Shown here piece after piece: positions 53,183 through 60,911 of a stretch of DNA of 64,000 nt. Positions within the stretch are counted from its first letter, which is position 1. Every line of letters begins with the position of its first letter. The notes below the pieces were generated by a model. That model saw only the letters and a list, made by a program, of their open reading frames with translations, had not been told where the DNA came from and ran no database searches. Source of the stretch: Candidatus Binataceae bacterium. Its GTDB lineage: Bacteria > Desulfobacterota > Binatia > Binatales > Binataceae. The translations under genes were made by a program, and so were the position numbers. The stretch is from positions 29,927-93,926 of the forward strand of contig DATJMX010000084.1 in NCBI GenBank assembly GCA_035508495.1, in the 5' to 3' direction.

Positions 53183-53512
53183 ATGAACACGATCAATACG
53201 GAGAAGACTTCAGGCGACAGAATGATGAATAAGCAGCCAAAGTTCGCGAAGCTGTGCCGACGCGTGGCAGGCGCACTGGTAATCGCGGCTTCGCTTGGGC
53301 TCGCGGGATGCTATGGGCCTCCGATGTCGCCGGCCGCGAGAGATACCTTGATTGGCGGTGCGGTAGGCGCCGGCGGTGGCGCGCTGGTCGGTTCCGCAGT
53401 TGGCAGTCCCGGAGTAGGCGCGGCGGTCGGTGGTCTGGCGGGTGCGGGCGCCGGTTACATCTACGGCAACCAACAGGAGCGCTATTACCGTTACGGCTAC
53501 GGCGGCTACTAA
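53183..53512 (+). CDS. Glycine-zipper lipoprotein
   Basis: The 109-residue predicted outer-membrane lipoprotein. The signal has a long n-region and ends in the lipobox LAGC. It is followed by a glycine zipper (IGGAVGAGGGALVGSAVG and AAVGGLAGAGAGYIYG) and a Tyr/Arg/Gly tail. This is like the small OmpA/SlyB-type glycine-zipper proteins that insert in membranes under envelope stress. An internal start at 53222 (MMNKQ) is equally possible. Confidence 0.82.
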   Translation: MNTINTEKTSGDRMMNKQPKFAKLCRRVAGALVIAASLGLAGCYGPPMSPAARDTLIGGAVGAGGGALVGSAVGSPGVGAAVGGLAGAGAGYIYGNQQERYYRYGYGGY

Positions 53513-53691
53513 GCGATATGCGCGGCCAAGCGGCACGAATAATTACTCGGACGATTGACTATTGCGTTTGCAAGTCAGCCTCGACTGTAGTATTTAGCTA
53601 CTAGCAGTCGATACCGAACTTCCGCATCGGAATAGCAGTAGGAATCGATTGTCCGACCAGTCCGGCCGGGGTTGGACTGGCCGGAAGCCGA

Positions 53692-53718
53692 CGGGCGCCT
53701 GACTGGGGTCAGCGCCCG
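53692..53718 (+). terminator. Strong hairpin, terminator-like
   Basis: CGGGCG and CTGAC (one bulged C between) pair with GTCAG and CGCCCG around a 4-nt loop, followed by CCTTTCATTTC. It could end transcription of the lipoprotein gene 180 bp upstream. Confidence 0.6.
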
Positions 53719-53845
53719 CCTTTCATTTCAGACTCCTTGAAATTGATCTTCGTGAATATCCGTCCATGATCGCAGAGGAACGCGATCCGTCGCGATTTGA
53801 CGGTCGTCCGAGCATCGCGAAAACCGCATTTCTGGCTCCGAAATC

Positions 53846-53867
53846 CCTCTCCCTGACCAGGGAGAGG
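53846..53867. terminator. 10-bp inverted repeat downstream of methyltransferase
   Basis: CCTCTCCCTG pairs exactly with CAGGGAGAGG across two bases, 45 bp past the stop of the minus-strand methyltransferase. It lacks a U-tract on the minus strand, so its role is tentative. Confidence 0.4.
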
Positions 53868-53911
53868 TCGCCGCGCGCGCAGCGCGCGTCCGGTGTGGGA
53901 CTCCAGGTTTG

Positions 53912-54679
53912 TCAGGCCCGCTTGCGAGCCTTCCAAACCTCTTCACATGGCCAGTGACGCGCCCACTCGGCGGTAACGAAGGGATAACGCGACGTGGCTC
54001 CGGCTGGAGGCCGGATCTCGACCATGTCCTCAACCTCGAACCCCGAACGCCTCAACATTCGAACCCAGTCGCCGTGTGACAGGTGAAACTCAACGCCCTG
54101 ATCGCCGGGCCACTCGACCCGATACATCCCGAACGCTGGACGCAGCAGTCGATCGGTCGCAGCCATACCCTCCTCGGCCGGCACACACAACATCAGAAGG
54201 AACGAGTTGGTCAGGAAGATCAACTGACCATCTGGACGCAGAAGGCGCGCAGCCTCGGCAACCCAGCGCTGCGGATCTGCCCAAAGACAAGCGCCATACT
54301 CGGAGATGGCCAAGTCGAAACTCGCATCCGGATATGGGACGCTTTCAGCGTTGCCATGAATAAGCGGGAAGTCGAGACCGTGTTGATGTTGCAGGCGGCG
54401 AGCCGTGACGAGCTGCGCCTCCGAGTTGTCGATCCCTACTACGCGTGCGCCTCGCCGGGCGAGCCACGCCGAGACGTAGGCGGTGCCGCATCCGAGTTCG
54501 ATCGCATCCTTTCCGATCAGGTCCTTGGGAAACATGCCGACGTCGAACTCCGGGACCTGCCATATGCCCCACACAGGAGTGTCCCTGGCCCAGGCGCTTT
54601 CGCCGGGTGCGACGTATTCTTGCGCCCAGCGGTCCCACTTCGCGCGGTTCTTCAGCACGTGTTCGGGTAGATCATCCAT
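53912..54679 (-). CDS. Class I SAM-dependent methyltransferase
   Basis: The 255-residue cytosolic methyltransferase of the Methyltransf_11 type. SAM motif I is IELGCGTAYVSAWLARRGA with the acidic GIDNSEAQL of motif II, then ISEYGACLWADP and ARLLRPDGQLIFL. The N-terminal WDRWAQEYVAPGE and C-terminal Arg/Trp-rich blocks are family-like. The substrate is unknown. It is a single gene. Confidence 0.88.
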   Translation of the reverse strand: MDDLPEHVLKNRAKWDRWAQEYVAPGESAWARDTPVWGIWQVPEFDVGMFPKDLIGKDAIELGCGTAYVSAWLARRGARVVGIDNSEAQLVTARRLQHQHGLDFPLIHGNAESVPYPDASFDLAISEYGACLWADPQRWVAEAARLLRPDGQLIFLTNSFLLMLCVPAEEGMAATDRLLRPAFGMYRVEWPGDQGVEFHLSHGDWVRMLRRSGFEVEDMVEIRPPAGATSRYPFVTAEWARHWPCEEVWKARKRA

Positions 54680-55046
54680 CGTACTCGCTCCGATCTGGTC
54701 GATAGTGATTCAAAGAAACCAGGACGAATCATTCAACACCGATTTAACTGCGACATCCATCTGGTTTGGAAAGGAGCGCAAACCCGCGCGGTGGGCCTCT
54801 CAACAAAGAGTGGACAAGGATCAAATGTGGCATCGGCGAGACCTTCCCGTCGATGCTCGTGTAGTGCTTCGCGATCCTTCAGGGAGCACGTGTCGCGACG
54901 TACTGCGTGTTGAACGCGTCACGTGGAGTAAGTGACTCGCTGGCCGTTGATCCTTCGATTTCCGGGCGATGAGCTTTCCAGCCGCACGGGTGCGCTCGAG
55001 ACCCCGGCTCAAAGTGGGTCAACTTTCACGCGGGACGCTGACAATC
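54680..55046. other. 367-bp intergenic region, nothing recognised
   Basis: No ORF with coding character was found. The right end (about 55005-55045, with GGGTCAACTTTCA and GACGCTGACA) is reminiscent of the ends of IS21-type elements, but no transposase fragment is visible. Confidence 0.4.
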
Positions 55047-55841
55047 TCAGGAAACGCGGGCTGAGGATGGGATTCTAGCCGAGATATACTCGGCCAGACG
55101 CTGCTTTCCGGATGCACCGATCGCGTTCGGCACTCGCACGTTACTGCTGTACGCGAGCGCTCCCACTAGAAAATCCACCACCTGACTTGGCACCGAGCTG
55201 ATCGAATCCCGATACTCAATCAATCTGACGGGTGATCTGACTTGACGACCGTTCGAGGCAAATCGGTTGAGGTCCTGCCGCAGAGCCAGCATCGAGCCCG
55301 CGGCGCGTCGCCGCTGCGGATAGATATAGAGTTTCTGCGTATCTCGCGATTCGACTGCATAATGCCGCATCAGTAGTTCAGTCGCGCTGCTATAGCCAAT
55401 GTCGGTGCGGGAATTTCGCCAATTCGCGTCTGACGAAGCCAGCTTCGAATATCTGAAGTCGATTTGGCCGCGATGCAGCGCGAACAGGATCGCATCGGCT
55501 ACCGCTTTGTATACTTCAGCGTTACGGCTCGTCACCTTGTGCCATTTCAGCTCCGGCGCGTCACCAAGGTTTTGCTGCAGCAGCAGTTTGAGCTTCTTGC
55601 TCGATGCCGCGTTGACAACGACACACCCGGCCAGGCGAAATCGGTCAGACGCGCCGCCACTCTCATCGACGAACAGCCGGCGCGAGATCTTCTTGCCAGG
55701 ATCTTTCCCGGCGCATTCTGCGCGCAGCGTCTCGCCCCGCAACGAGCTGCCCTTCGAGGCCAGCAGCTCGGCCGGCAGCAACGCCACCGCGGCCGCGAGA
55801 CCGATGAATTTCCGCCGGCTGATCTTCACCTTGAGCGCCAA
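55047..55841 (-). CDS. DUF3800 (RNase H-like) protein with a Tat signal peptide
   Basis: The 264-residue protein. The N-terminus has a twin-arginine motif SRRKFIG (8-14) and a hydrophobic stretch to about 28. The DUF3800 domain follows: FVDESGG at 58-63 (D59, E60), ELKW at 97-100 and the C-terminal D-S-x-x-S...QVVDFLVGA with D212 and D223. The usual third-strand Asp position seems replaced (LYIYPQR). DUF3800 proteins are normally cytosolic, nuclease-like and linked to mobile or defence loci. Export by Tat would be unusual. It ends 4 bp from the next stop-side gene on the same strand. Confidence 0.78.
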   Translation of the reverse strand: MALKVKISRRKFIGLAAAVALLPAELLASKGSSLRGETLRAECAGKDPGKKISRRLFVDESGGASDRFRLAGCVVVNAASSKKLKLLLQQNLGDAPELKWHKVTSRNAEVYKAVADAILFALHRGQIDFRYSKLASSDANWRNSRTDIGYSSATELLMRHYAVESRDTQKLYIYPQRRRAAGSMLALRQDLNRFASNGRQVRSPVRLIEYRDSISSVPSQVVDFLVGALAYSSNVRVPNAIGASGKQRLAEYISARIPSSARVS

Positions 55842-55845
55842 CCTG

Positions 55846-56352
55846 TCAGAACGCGGGCGATACGAGGCGGCATAGACCGCCAGCTTCGACGGGGCTGTCG
55901 GTTTCCGAGATTTCGACCTGGGTGTTGCCGTGGTTGAGCCCGGTAAACTCGAAAGTGTCGGTCATCTGCCTGCATCCCGTAAGCAGCGGTATGAGCGGGA
56001 GCGAAGGAGCGCTGGGGGCGGGAGCCGCCGGTTTGAGGTCGAGACTCAAATGACCGACGTCTTCGGCATCAACGCTCATCGACGAATCAGACGCAATGGT
56101 GAAATTGCAGAACACGGTGTTGACGTGTTCGCCAAGCTCGCCGCCGGTGACATTGGTTCCGTCGGTGCGAAGCACGATGTAAATACCGGTCGGCTGTCCG
56201 GTTTGAGTGTGGCCCTGGCCCTTGCATACGTAAGTGCCCTGCAAAGGTTGGCCATTCATGCCCAGGATCGGCGAGGCGAGAGAAAGCGCATGGGCGCGGC
56301 CCGCCATCATCGGCATCGCAAGTAAGATCGTCAAGAAAGCTATTTTGCGCAT
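55846..56352 (-). CDS. Secreted protein of unknown function
   Basis: The 168-residue protein with a Sec signal peptide (about 1-22; FLTILLAMPMMAGRAHA). The ATG at 56352 has GAGGAG upstream. The mature part has five cysteines, a beta-rich look and a central Pro/Ala-rich stretch (PAAPAPSAPSLPLIP). It is followed 4 bp later by the Tat-DUF3800 gene, so the two are probably co-transcribed and both exported. No family was recognised. Confidence 0.75.
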   Translation of the reverse strand: MRKIAFLTILLAMPMMAGRAHALSLASPILGMNGQPLQGTYVCKGQGHTQTGQPTGIYIVLRTDGTNVTGGELGEHVNTVFCNFTIASDSSMSVDAEDVGHLSLDLKPAAPAPSAPSLPLIPLLTGCRQMTDTFEFTGLNHGNTQVEISETDSPVEAGGLCRLVSPAF

Positions 56353-56459
56353 GGGCTCGGCTCCTCGGTTGCGGCAGGCCAGCGTGATTGAGGCCTGCGG
56401 CCTCACGCGAGCAGGTAACATGCGGTTGGCGGCAATGTAAAGTTTCTCTACAAATTGTA

Positions 56460-56490
56460 ATTATACAGAAAGTATAGGGACTTCTACTAG
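56460..56490 (-). promoter_or_regulatory. Candidate promoter for the secreted protein/DUF3800 pair
   Basis: A perfect TATAAT (minus strand, 56465-56460) lies in a conspicuously AT-rich patch about 110 bp before the start at 56352. The -35 region is poor, so only the -10 is convincing. Confidence 0.35.
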
Positions 56491-56518
56491 CAGTTGTATC
56501 GAATTCACAATGGCAGAC

Positions 56519-56548
56519 GAGCGCGGCGTCGTTGCTGACGCCACGCTC
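56519..56548. terminator. 12-bp hairpin after the Gly/His-rich lipoprotein gene
   Basis: Arms 56519-56530 and 56537-56548 pair with one G-U wobble around a 6-nt loop, 47 bp past the minus-strand lipoprotein stop. No U-tract follows. Confidence 0.45.
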
Positions 56549-56595
56549 GCACTTTCACGTTCAGTGATTACGCTCGGGATGCTGACTGGCCGAGC

Positions 56596-57135
56596 TCAGC
56601 GATGCCCGCCATGGCCGCCGCTCGCTCCGCCACCGTGCATGCCACCGCCGCCACCGTGGGATCCGCCACCGCCGCCGTGAAAGCCACCGCCTCCGCCGTG
56701 GAAGCTCCCATTGAAACCACCACCGTGGATTCCGCTGTTAACGCCACCGCCATGGAATCCGCCGTTGAATCCGGCACCGCCGCGAAAGCCTTCGTTATGG
56801 GCCACCGCAAATCCGTGGTTGTATGCTGGCGCGCCGAAATTGTGCGCGACGAAGCCGCCATGCTGCGGATACCAGTGGTCATGATCCCATCCGCTATGGC
56901 CCCAACCGCCATCCCAGCCGTGATTCCAGTAACCGCCGTAATAGCCAGGATAGCCGGCGCCATACAACCCGCCGGGATAATATCCACCGCCATAGAGCGG
57001 CTCCGAGTAAGCGTAGCTTGGATATCCGCCGCCGTAGCCACCGCCGTATCCGTATCCCGGGCCAACGTCGTAGCATCCGGCAAGCCCGAACATACCCACC
57101 GCCAACGCGACTATCGCGATCGATTTTAGCTTCAT
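56596..57135 (-). CDS. Gly/Tyr/His-rich lipoprotein
   Basis: The 179-residue predicted lipoprotein. The signal ends in the lipobox GLAGC. The mature protein is low complexity: first Gly/Tyr (GYGYGGGYGGGYPSYAY), then Trp/His/Asp (WDHDHWYPQHGGF), then Gly/His/Phe (GGFHGGGGGSHGGGGGMHGG). The many His residues could bind metals, which is speculation. The frame with lipobox is chosen over the overlapping Ala/Thr-rich reading frame. Confidence 0.75.
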   Translation of the reverse strand: MKLKSIAIVALAVGMFGLAGCYDVGPGYGYGGGYGGGYPSYAYSEPLYGGGYYPGGLYGAGYPGYYGGYWNHGWDGGWGHSGWDHDHWYPQHGGFVAHNFGAPAYNHGFAVAHNEGFRGGAGFNGGFHGGGVNSGIHGGGFNGSFHGGGGGFHGGGGGSHGGGGGMHGGGASGGHGGHR

Positions 57136-57537
57136 GGCTTTATCGCCAGTTGACGAGGGAATGTAGGTCGGAGCGGAGGGTCCGTTTGCAGGCTCGATGA
57201 ACCGCAGCGCCAGCATCCGTGGACGCCAACCAGCGTCCTTTCTCTGATCACTAATACGAAATCGGTGCCAAGCAGTTTCCGCCGTTTTATAAGGGTTTTC
57301 GAGCTTCCGAACTGCGGTGCAGCGATCGCGGCACTAGCCGAAATTTCTTACTTCTCACCCTTAATGAATCTCAAGCTTCATCCTTAATGAATGTTCATCT
57401 GTGCGCGCCTCGGTTGATTTGTGCGCCCGCATTTCAGATAACGAAAGCTCGCGTATCGGTCGCTTCTTGAGCGGAGTCTGCACTGTGCAGCTTGGACTCG
57501 CGATGCGGCCAACTCGATCGCGACAGGGGAAATCGAA
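57136..57537. other. 402-bp intergenic region upstream of the racemase gene
   Basis: No coding gene is supported. It holds a pair of 11-bp direct repeats near 57360-57392 and an AT-richer patch that should contain the divergent promoters for the lipoprotein and the racemase genes. Confidence 0.5.
57359..57392. promoter_or_regulatory. Direct repeat CCTTAATGAAT, 23 bp apart
   Basis: Copies at 57359-57369 and 57382-57392 are identical and spaced about two helical turns. The second overlaps an ATGAA-TG-TTCAT palindrome. They lie 146 bp upstream of the racemase gene, a plausible operator. Confidence 0.4.
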
Positions 57538-58683
57538 ATGGGAGTTCTTTCAGGTTATCGCGTCATCGAGCTCGCAGGCATCGGACCCGGACCGATGTGC
57601 GCGATGCTGCTGTCCGACATGGGCGCCGACGTTATTCGCATCGATCGCCTGGCCGACGCCGGCCTCGGCATCGGCATGGACACCAAGTACAGCCTGCTCA
57701 ATCGCGGACGCCGATCGATCGCGCTCGATCTCAAGAAGCCCGAGGCGATCGAGGCCGTGCTCAAGATGGTCGAGCGCGCCGACGCGCTCATCGAAGGCTT
57801 TCGTCCCGGCGTCACCGAGCGCCTCGGCCTCGGCCCCGACCATTGTCTCAAGCGCAATCCTAAGATCATCTATGGCCGCATGACGGGATGGGGCCAGGAA
57901 GGTCCGATGGCGCATGCCGCCGGCCACGATATCAATTACATCGCGCTCTCCGGCGCGCTTCATTCGATCGGCCGCCGCGGCGATGTGCCCGTGCCGCCGC
58001 TCAACCTCGTTGGCGATTTCGGCGGCGGCGCGCTCTACCTCGCGCTCGGAATCGTCGCCGGGATGCTCGAAGCGCAGAAGTCGGGAAAGGGCCAGGTCGT
58101 TGACGCGGCGATGGTCGATGGCGCGGCGTCGCTGATGACGGCGACCTACGGGATGCGCGCCTCAGGCTTCTGGAACGAGAAGCGCGGCGACAACATCCTC
58201 GATACCGGGGCGCACTACTACGAAGTCTACGAGACCAAGGACGGCAAGTACGTCTCGATCGGATCGATCGAAGCAAAGTTCTACGAGGAGCTGTTGCGCC
58301 TGTCGGGCCTGAAGGGCGTCGAGCTGCCGCGCCAGAACGATCGCAACGCGTGGCCCGCGATGAAGGACAAGCTGAAGGAAGTCTTCCGCTCCAAAACGCG
58401 CGACGAATGGTGCGAGATCATGGAGGGCAGCGACGTCTGCTTCGCGCCCGTGCTGAGTATGGACGAGGCCCCGCACCATCCGCACAACAAGCATCGCAGC
58501 ACCTTCGTCGATCGCGACGGCGTGTTGCAGCCGGGCCCCGCGCCGCGCTTCAGCCGCACTCCGAGCGCAATCCAGTGCCCGCCAGCGAAACCGGGTGAGC
58601 ATACCGAGGCAGCGCTCCGCGACTGGGGCTTCAGCGACTCCGATCTCGCGAACCTCAAGAGCCGCGGCGCAATCACCAAGTAG
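57538..58683 (+). CDS. Alpha-methylacyl-CoA racemase (family III CoA-transferase fold)
   Basis: The 381-residue protein epimerises 2-methyl-branched acyl-CoA. The catalytic residues of the mycobacterial enzyme (H126, D156, E241) are all present with a constant shift of 4: H130 in GHDINY, D160 in LVGDFGGG and E245 in GSIEAKF. This favours racemase over CoA-transferase activity. GGGG-A-AAT precedes the ATG. It fits a lineage with branched-chain or steroid side-chain oxidation. It is followed by a clear terminator. Confidence 0.92.
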   Translation: MGVLSGYRVIELAGIGPGPMCAMLLSDMGADVIRIDRLADAGLGIGMDTKYSLLNRGRRSIALDLKKPEAIEAVLKMVERADALIEGFRPGVTERLGLGPDHCLKRNPKIIYGRMTGWGQEGPMAHAAGHDINYIALSGALHSIGRRGDVPVPPLNLVGDFGGGALYLALGIVAGMLEAQKSGKGQVVDAAMVDGAASLMTATYGMRASGFWNEKRGDNILDTGAHYYEVYETKDGKYVSIGSIEAKFYEELLRLSGLKGVELPRQNDRNAWPAMKDKLKEVFRSKTRDEWCEIMEGSDVCFAPVLSMDEAPHHPHNKHRSTFVDRDGVLQPGPAPRFSRTPSAIQCPPAKPGEHTEAALRDWGFSDSDLANLKSRGAITK

Positions 58684-59005
58684 AATTCTGAAAAACGCCT
58701 CTCCCGCGACTTAACGGGAGAGGCGTTTTCTCAGGAGCGCGTGAAGGGCGGTCTGATTCGCGAAGCGAATCCGCCCGAGCCCCTTTCAAATCTGCGCCTT
58801 CCCTCATTCCGAGCAAGTGAGCATCGCGAACGCGCCGAAGAATCTCGAACCGCTGCGCCCACGCGCAGCCGGTACCGATTTTGTGATCGCGAGGCGCTCC
58901 TCAATGGTGCAGGCGCCGCTCCGGGCGCTCCGCGCGCGTCCGGCAGGTGAGGGTTCTGAGCGTTGCGCTCTGAAGTCACGCCGACACCGCCCGAAGCCCG
59001 TCACG
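58684..59005. other. 322-bp intergenic region with terminator
   Basis: It begins with a strong hairpin (58692-58729). The rest is GC-rich without a credible ORF and looks like dispersed intergenic repeat material (CTCATTCCGAGCAAG, GATTTTGTGATCGCGAGG). No transposase or RNA was recognised. Confidence 0.5.
58692..58729. terminator. Rho-independent terminator, bidirectional
   Basis: Perfect 15-bp stem (58692-58706 with 58715-58729), 8-nt loop. The arms run from AAAA to TTTT, so U-tracts exist on both strands. It separates the convergent racemase and monooxygenase genes. Confidence 0.9.
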
Positions 59006-60820
59006 TCACTTCACGATCAGCCCTTCGAGCTCGCCCTTCTCTCTCCATTTTGCGATCAGATCGAAAAACGCGAGCGCACCGTCCGGATAAGTTGCCGACA
59101 GGAAACCGCCCTCGCCCGTGCCCTCGCCATTGTAATAACCGGGCGTGCACACGCTCTGATACTTCGTCATCGAGTTGGTGCCGTTCACGATGCGCACCCA
59201 CTCGGCTTCCGCTTCCTGGGTAGGCTCGATCGATTTCGCGTTTCGCCGATTAACCTCTGTGATCAGTTGCGCAATGTGATGCGCCTGCTTGTTCAGCATG
59301 TAGGTGAAATTCGCGGTGAGTCCCGTCTGCGTGAGCCCCATGTGGAAGCAATTTGGAAAACCGTGGCTAAGGAAGCCATGAAACGTGCGCATCCCGTTTG
59401 ACCAGTAGTCAGCGAGCGAAACTCCGTCGCGCCCCTGCATCGCGAACTCGGCGCGCCGCGTGTAAGCAGTGCCGACCTCGAAACCGGTCGCGAACACGAT
59501 GCAATCGACTTCGTACTCCACGCCGTCAACCACCACGCCATGTTCGGTCACGCGATCGACGCCCTTGCCCTTTGTATCGACCAGCTTCACGTTGGGCAGA
59601 TTGAATGTATCGAGGTACTCATCGTTGAACGTGGGCCGCTTGCACCACTGACCGAACCACGGCTGGAGCGCCTCGGCAGTCTGCGCATCCTTGACCGTCT
59701 GCGCGACGCGCTTGCGGATGTCGTTCATCTTCTGAAAGTCGGCGATCTCGGCGAGCGCCGCTCTTTCATCGGCCGATAGATCCGAGTTGCTGCGGCTCGA
59801 GATCAACTCGCCCAGCTTTTTCAGCGGACTGGTCCATTTGTCGCGGACCTCGTCCTTTTCGAGCTCGACTCCATCGAGCAGCGCGGTGAAATTGCGATTG
59901 CGATACTCCTGCCATCCGGGCTTCAGCTTCTTGGCCCACGCGGGATCGGTCGGAGTGTTGTTGCGCTCGTCGACCGATGACGGCGTGCGCTGAAAGACGT
60001 AGAGCTGCTCCGCGTGCTGTCCCAGATGCGGGATGCATTGGATCGCCGTCGCTCCGGTCCCGATGATTCCGACCCGTTTGTTACCGAGCTTGTGCTGCCC
60101 GCCCGTCGTATCGCCGCCGGTATAGTCGTAATCCCAGCGGCTGGTGTGGAAGGTGTGGCCTTTGAAATTTTCGATTCCGGGGATCCCCGGCAACTTCGGC
60201 TTGTTGAGCGGTCCACTCGACATGATCATGAAGCGCGCTCTGAACTCGTCGCCGCGATCGGTTGCCACTGTCCAGCGCCCTGCTTCGTCGTCCCAGCGCG
60301 CCTCGGTCACCCGCGTCTGAAAGCATGCCTTCTCATAAAGATGGAATTGCTTTCCGATTCGCTGCGCGTGCGCGAAGATCTCGGGCGCAAACGAATATCT
60401 TTCCTTCGGGATGTAGCCGGTCTCCTCGAGCAGGGGCAGATAGAGGTAGCCTTCGACGTCGCATTGCGCACCCGGGTAGCGATTCCAATACCAGGTGCCG
60501 CCGAAGTCGCCCGCTTTCTCGATTATGCGGATATTGCTGATGCCGGCCTCCTGCAGCCGCACCGCAGCCAGCATCCCGCCGAAGCCGCCGCCTATCACAA
60601 CCGCATCGAGGTCTTCGCTGAGAGCCTGGCGCTGGACGGGCTCGGCGTATGGATCCTCGTTGAAATGAGAAAACTGTCCGCTGATTTCCCGATACTGGCT
60701 GTTTGCGTCGGCGCGCAGGCGTTTCGTGCGTTCCGCCGCATACTTCTCGCGCAAGGCCGCCGGATCGAATCCCAATTCGTCCGCCGTCGGGATGCGGTTT
60801 TGAGTGACTGCCTCGCTCAT
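59006..60820 (-). CDS. Type I Baeyer-Villiger monooxygenase-like flavoprotein
   Basis: The 604-residue FAD- and NADPH-dependent monooxygenase. The FAD motif GGGFGG is at 77-82, the FGGTWYWNRYPGAQCD block near 106-121 and the BVMO fingerprint F219-K-G-H-T-F-H-T-S-R-W-D230. The second Rossmann motif is GIIGTGATA. It would insert oxygen beside a ketone, as in cyclohexanone or phenylacetone monooxygenase. GAGGAGGACTG precedes the ATG. The substrate is not predictable. Confidence 0.92.
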   Translation of the reverse strand: MSEAVTQNRIPTADELGFDPAALREKYAAERTKRLRADANSQYREISGQFSHFNEDPYAEPVQRQALSEDLDAVVIGGGFGGMLAAVRLQEAGISNIRIIEKAGDFGGTWYWNRYPGAQCDVEGYLYLPLLEETGYIPKERYSFAPEIFAHAQRIGKQFHLYEKACFQTRVTEARWDDEAGRWTVATDRGDEFRARFMIMSSGPLNKPKLPGIPGIENFKGHTFHTSRWDYDYTGGDTTGGQHKLGNKRVGIIGTGATAIQCIPHLGQHAEQLYVFQRTPSSVDERNNTPTDPAWAKKLKPGWQEYRNRNFTALLDGVELEKDEVRDKWTSPLKKLGELISSRSNSDLSADERAALAEIADFQKMNDIRKRVAQTVKDAQTAEALQPWFGQWCKRPTFNDEYLDTFNLPNVKLVDTKGKGVDRVTEHGVVVDGVEYEVDCIVFATGFEVGTAYTRRAEFAMQGRDGVSLADYWSNGMRTFHGFLSHGFPNCFHMGLTQTGLTANFTYMLNKQAHHIAQLITEVNRRNAKSIEPTQEAEAEWVRIVNGTNSMTKYQSVCTPGYYNGEGTGEGGFLSATYPDGALAFFDLIAKWREKGELEGLIVK

Positions 60821-60911
60821 CGTGTCAGTCCTCCTCTGTGAGTCAGGAGTATCTCTACCGCCACTTTATTTTCGCTGGCAATAGCCGCGGCGCACGGCGA
60901 AGATCGCGCTC

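Larger units (their letters stand above)
53513..53911. other. 399-bp intergenic region with hairpins
   Basis: No coding gene is supported. It contains two strong inverted repeats (53692-53718 and 53846-53867) and a GGCC-rich imperfect repeat near 53660-53685. The composition resembles dispersed intergenic sequence. Confidence 0.5.

Noticed and set aside
55005..55045. IS21-like element end
   Set aside because: Only a vague resemblance in about 40 bp; no transposase remnant or target duplication.
56568..57083. Alternative Ala/Thr-rich frame overlapping the Gly/His-rich lipoprotein
   Set aside because: The other frame has a start followed by a signal peptide and lipobox; this one has neither.
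58740..58995. Small ORFs between the racemase and monooxygenase genes
   Set aside because: Arg/Ala/Ser-rich frames on both strands without start signals; it looks like noncoding repeat sequence.
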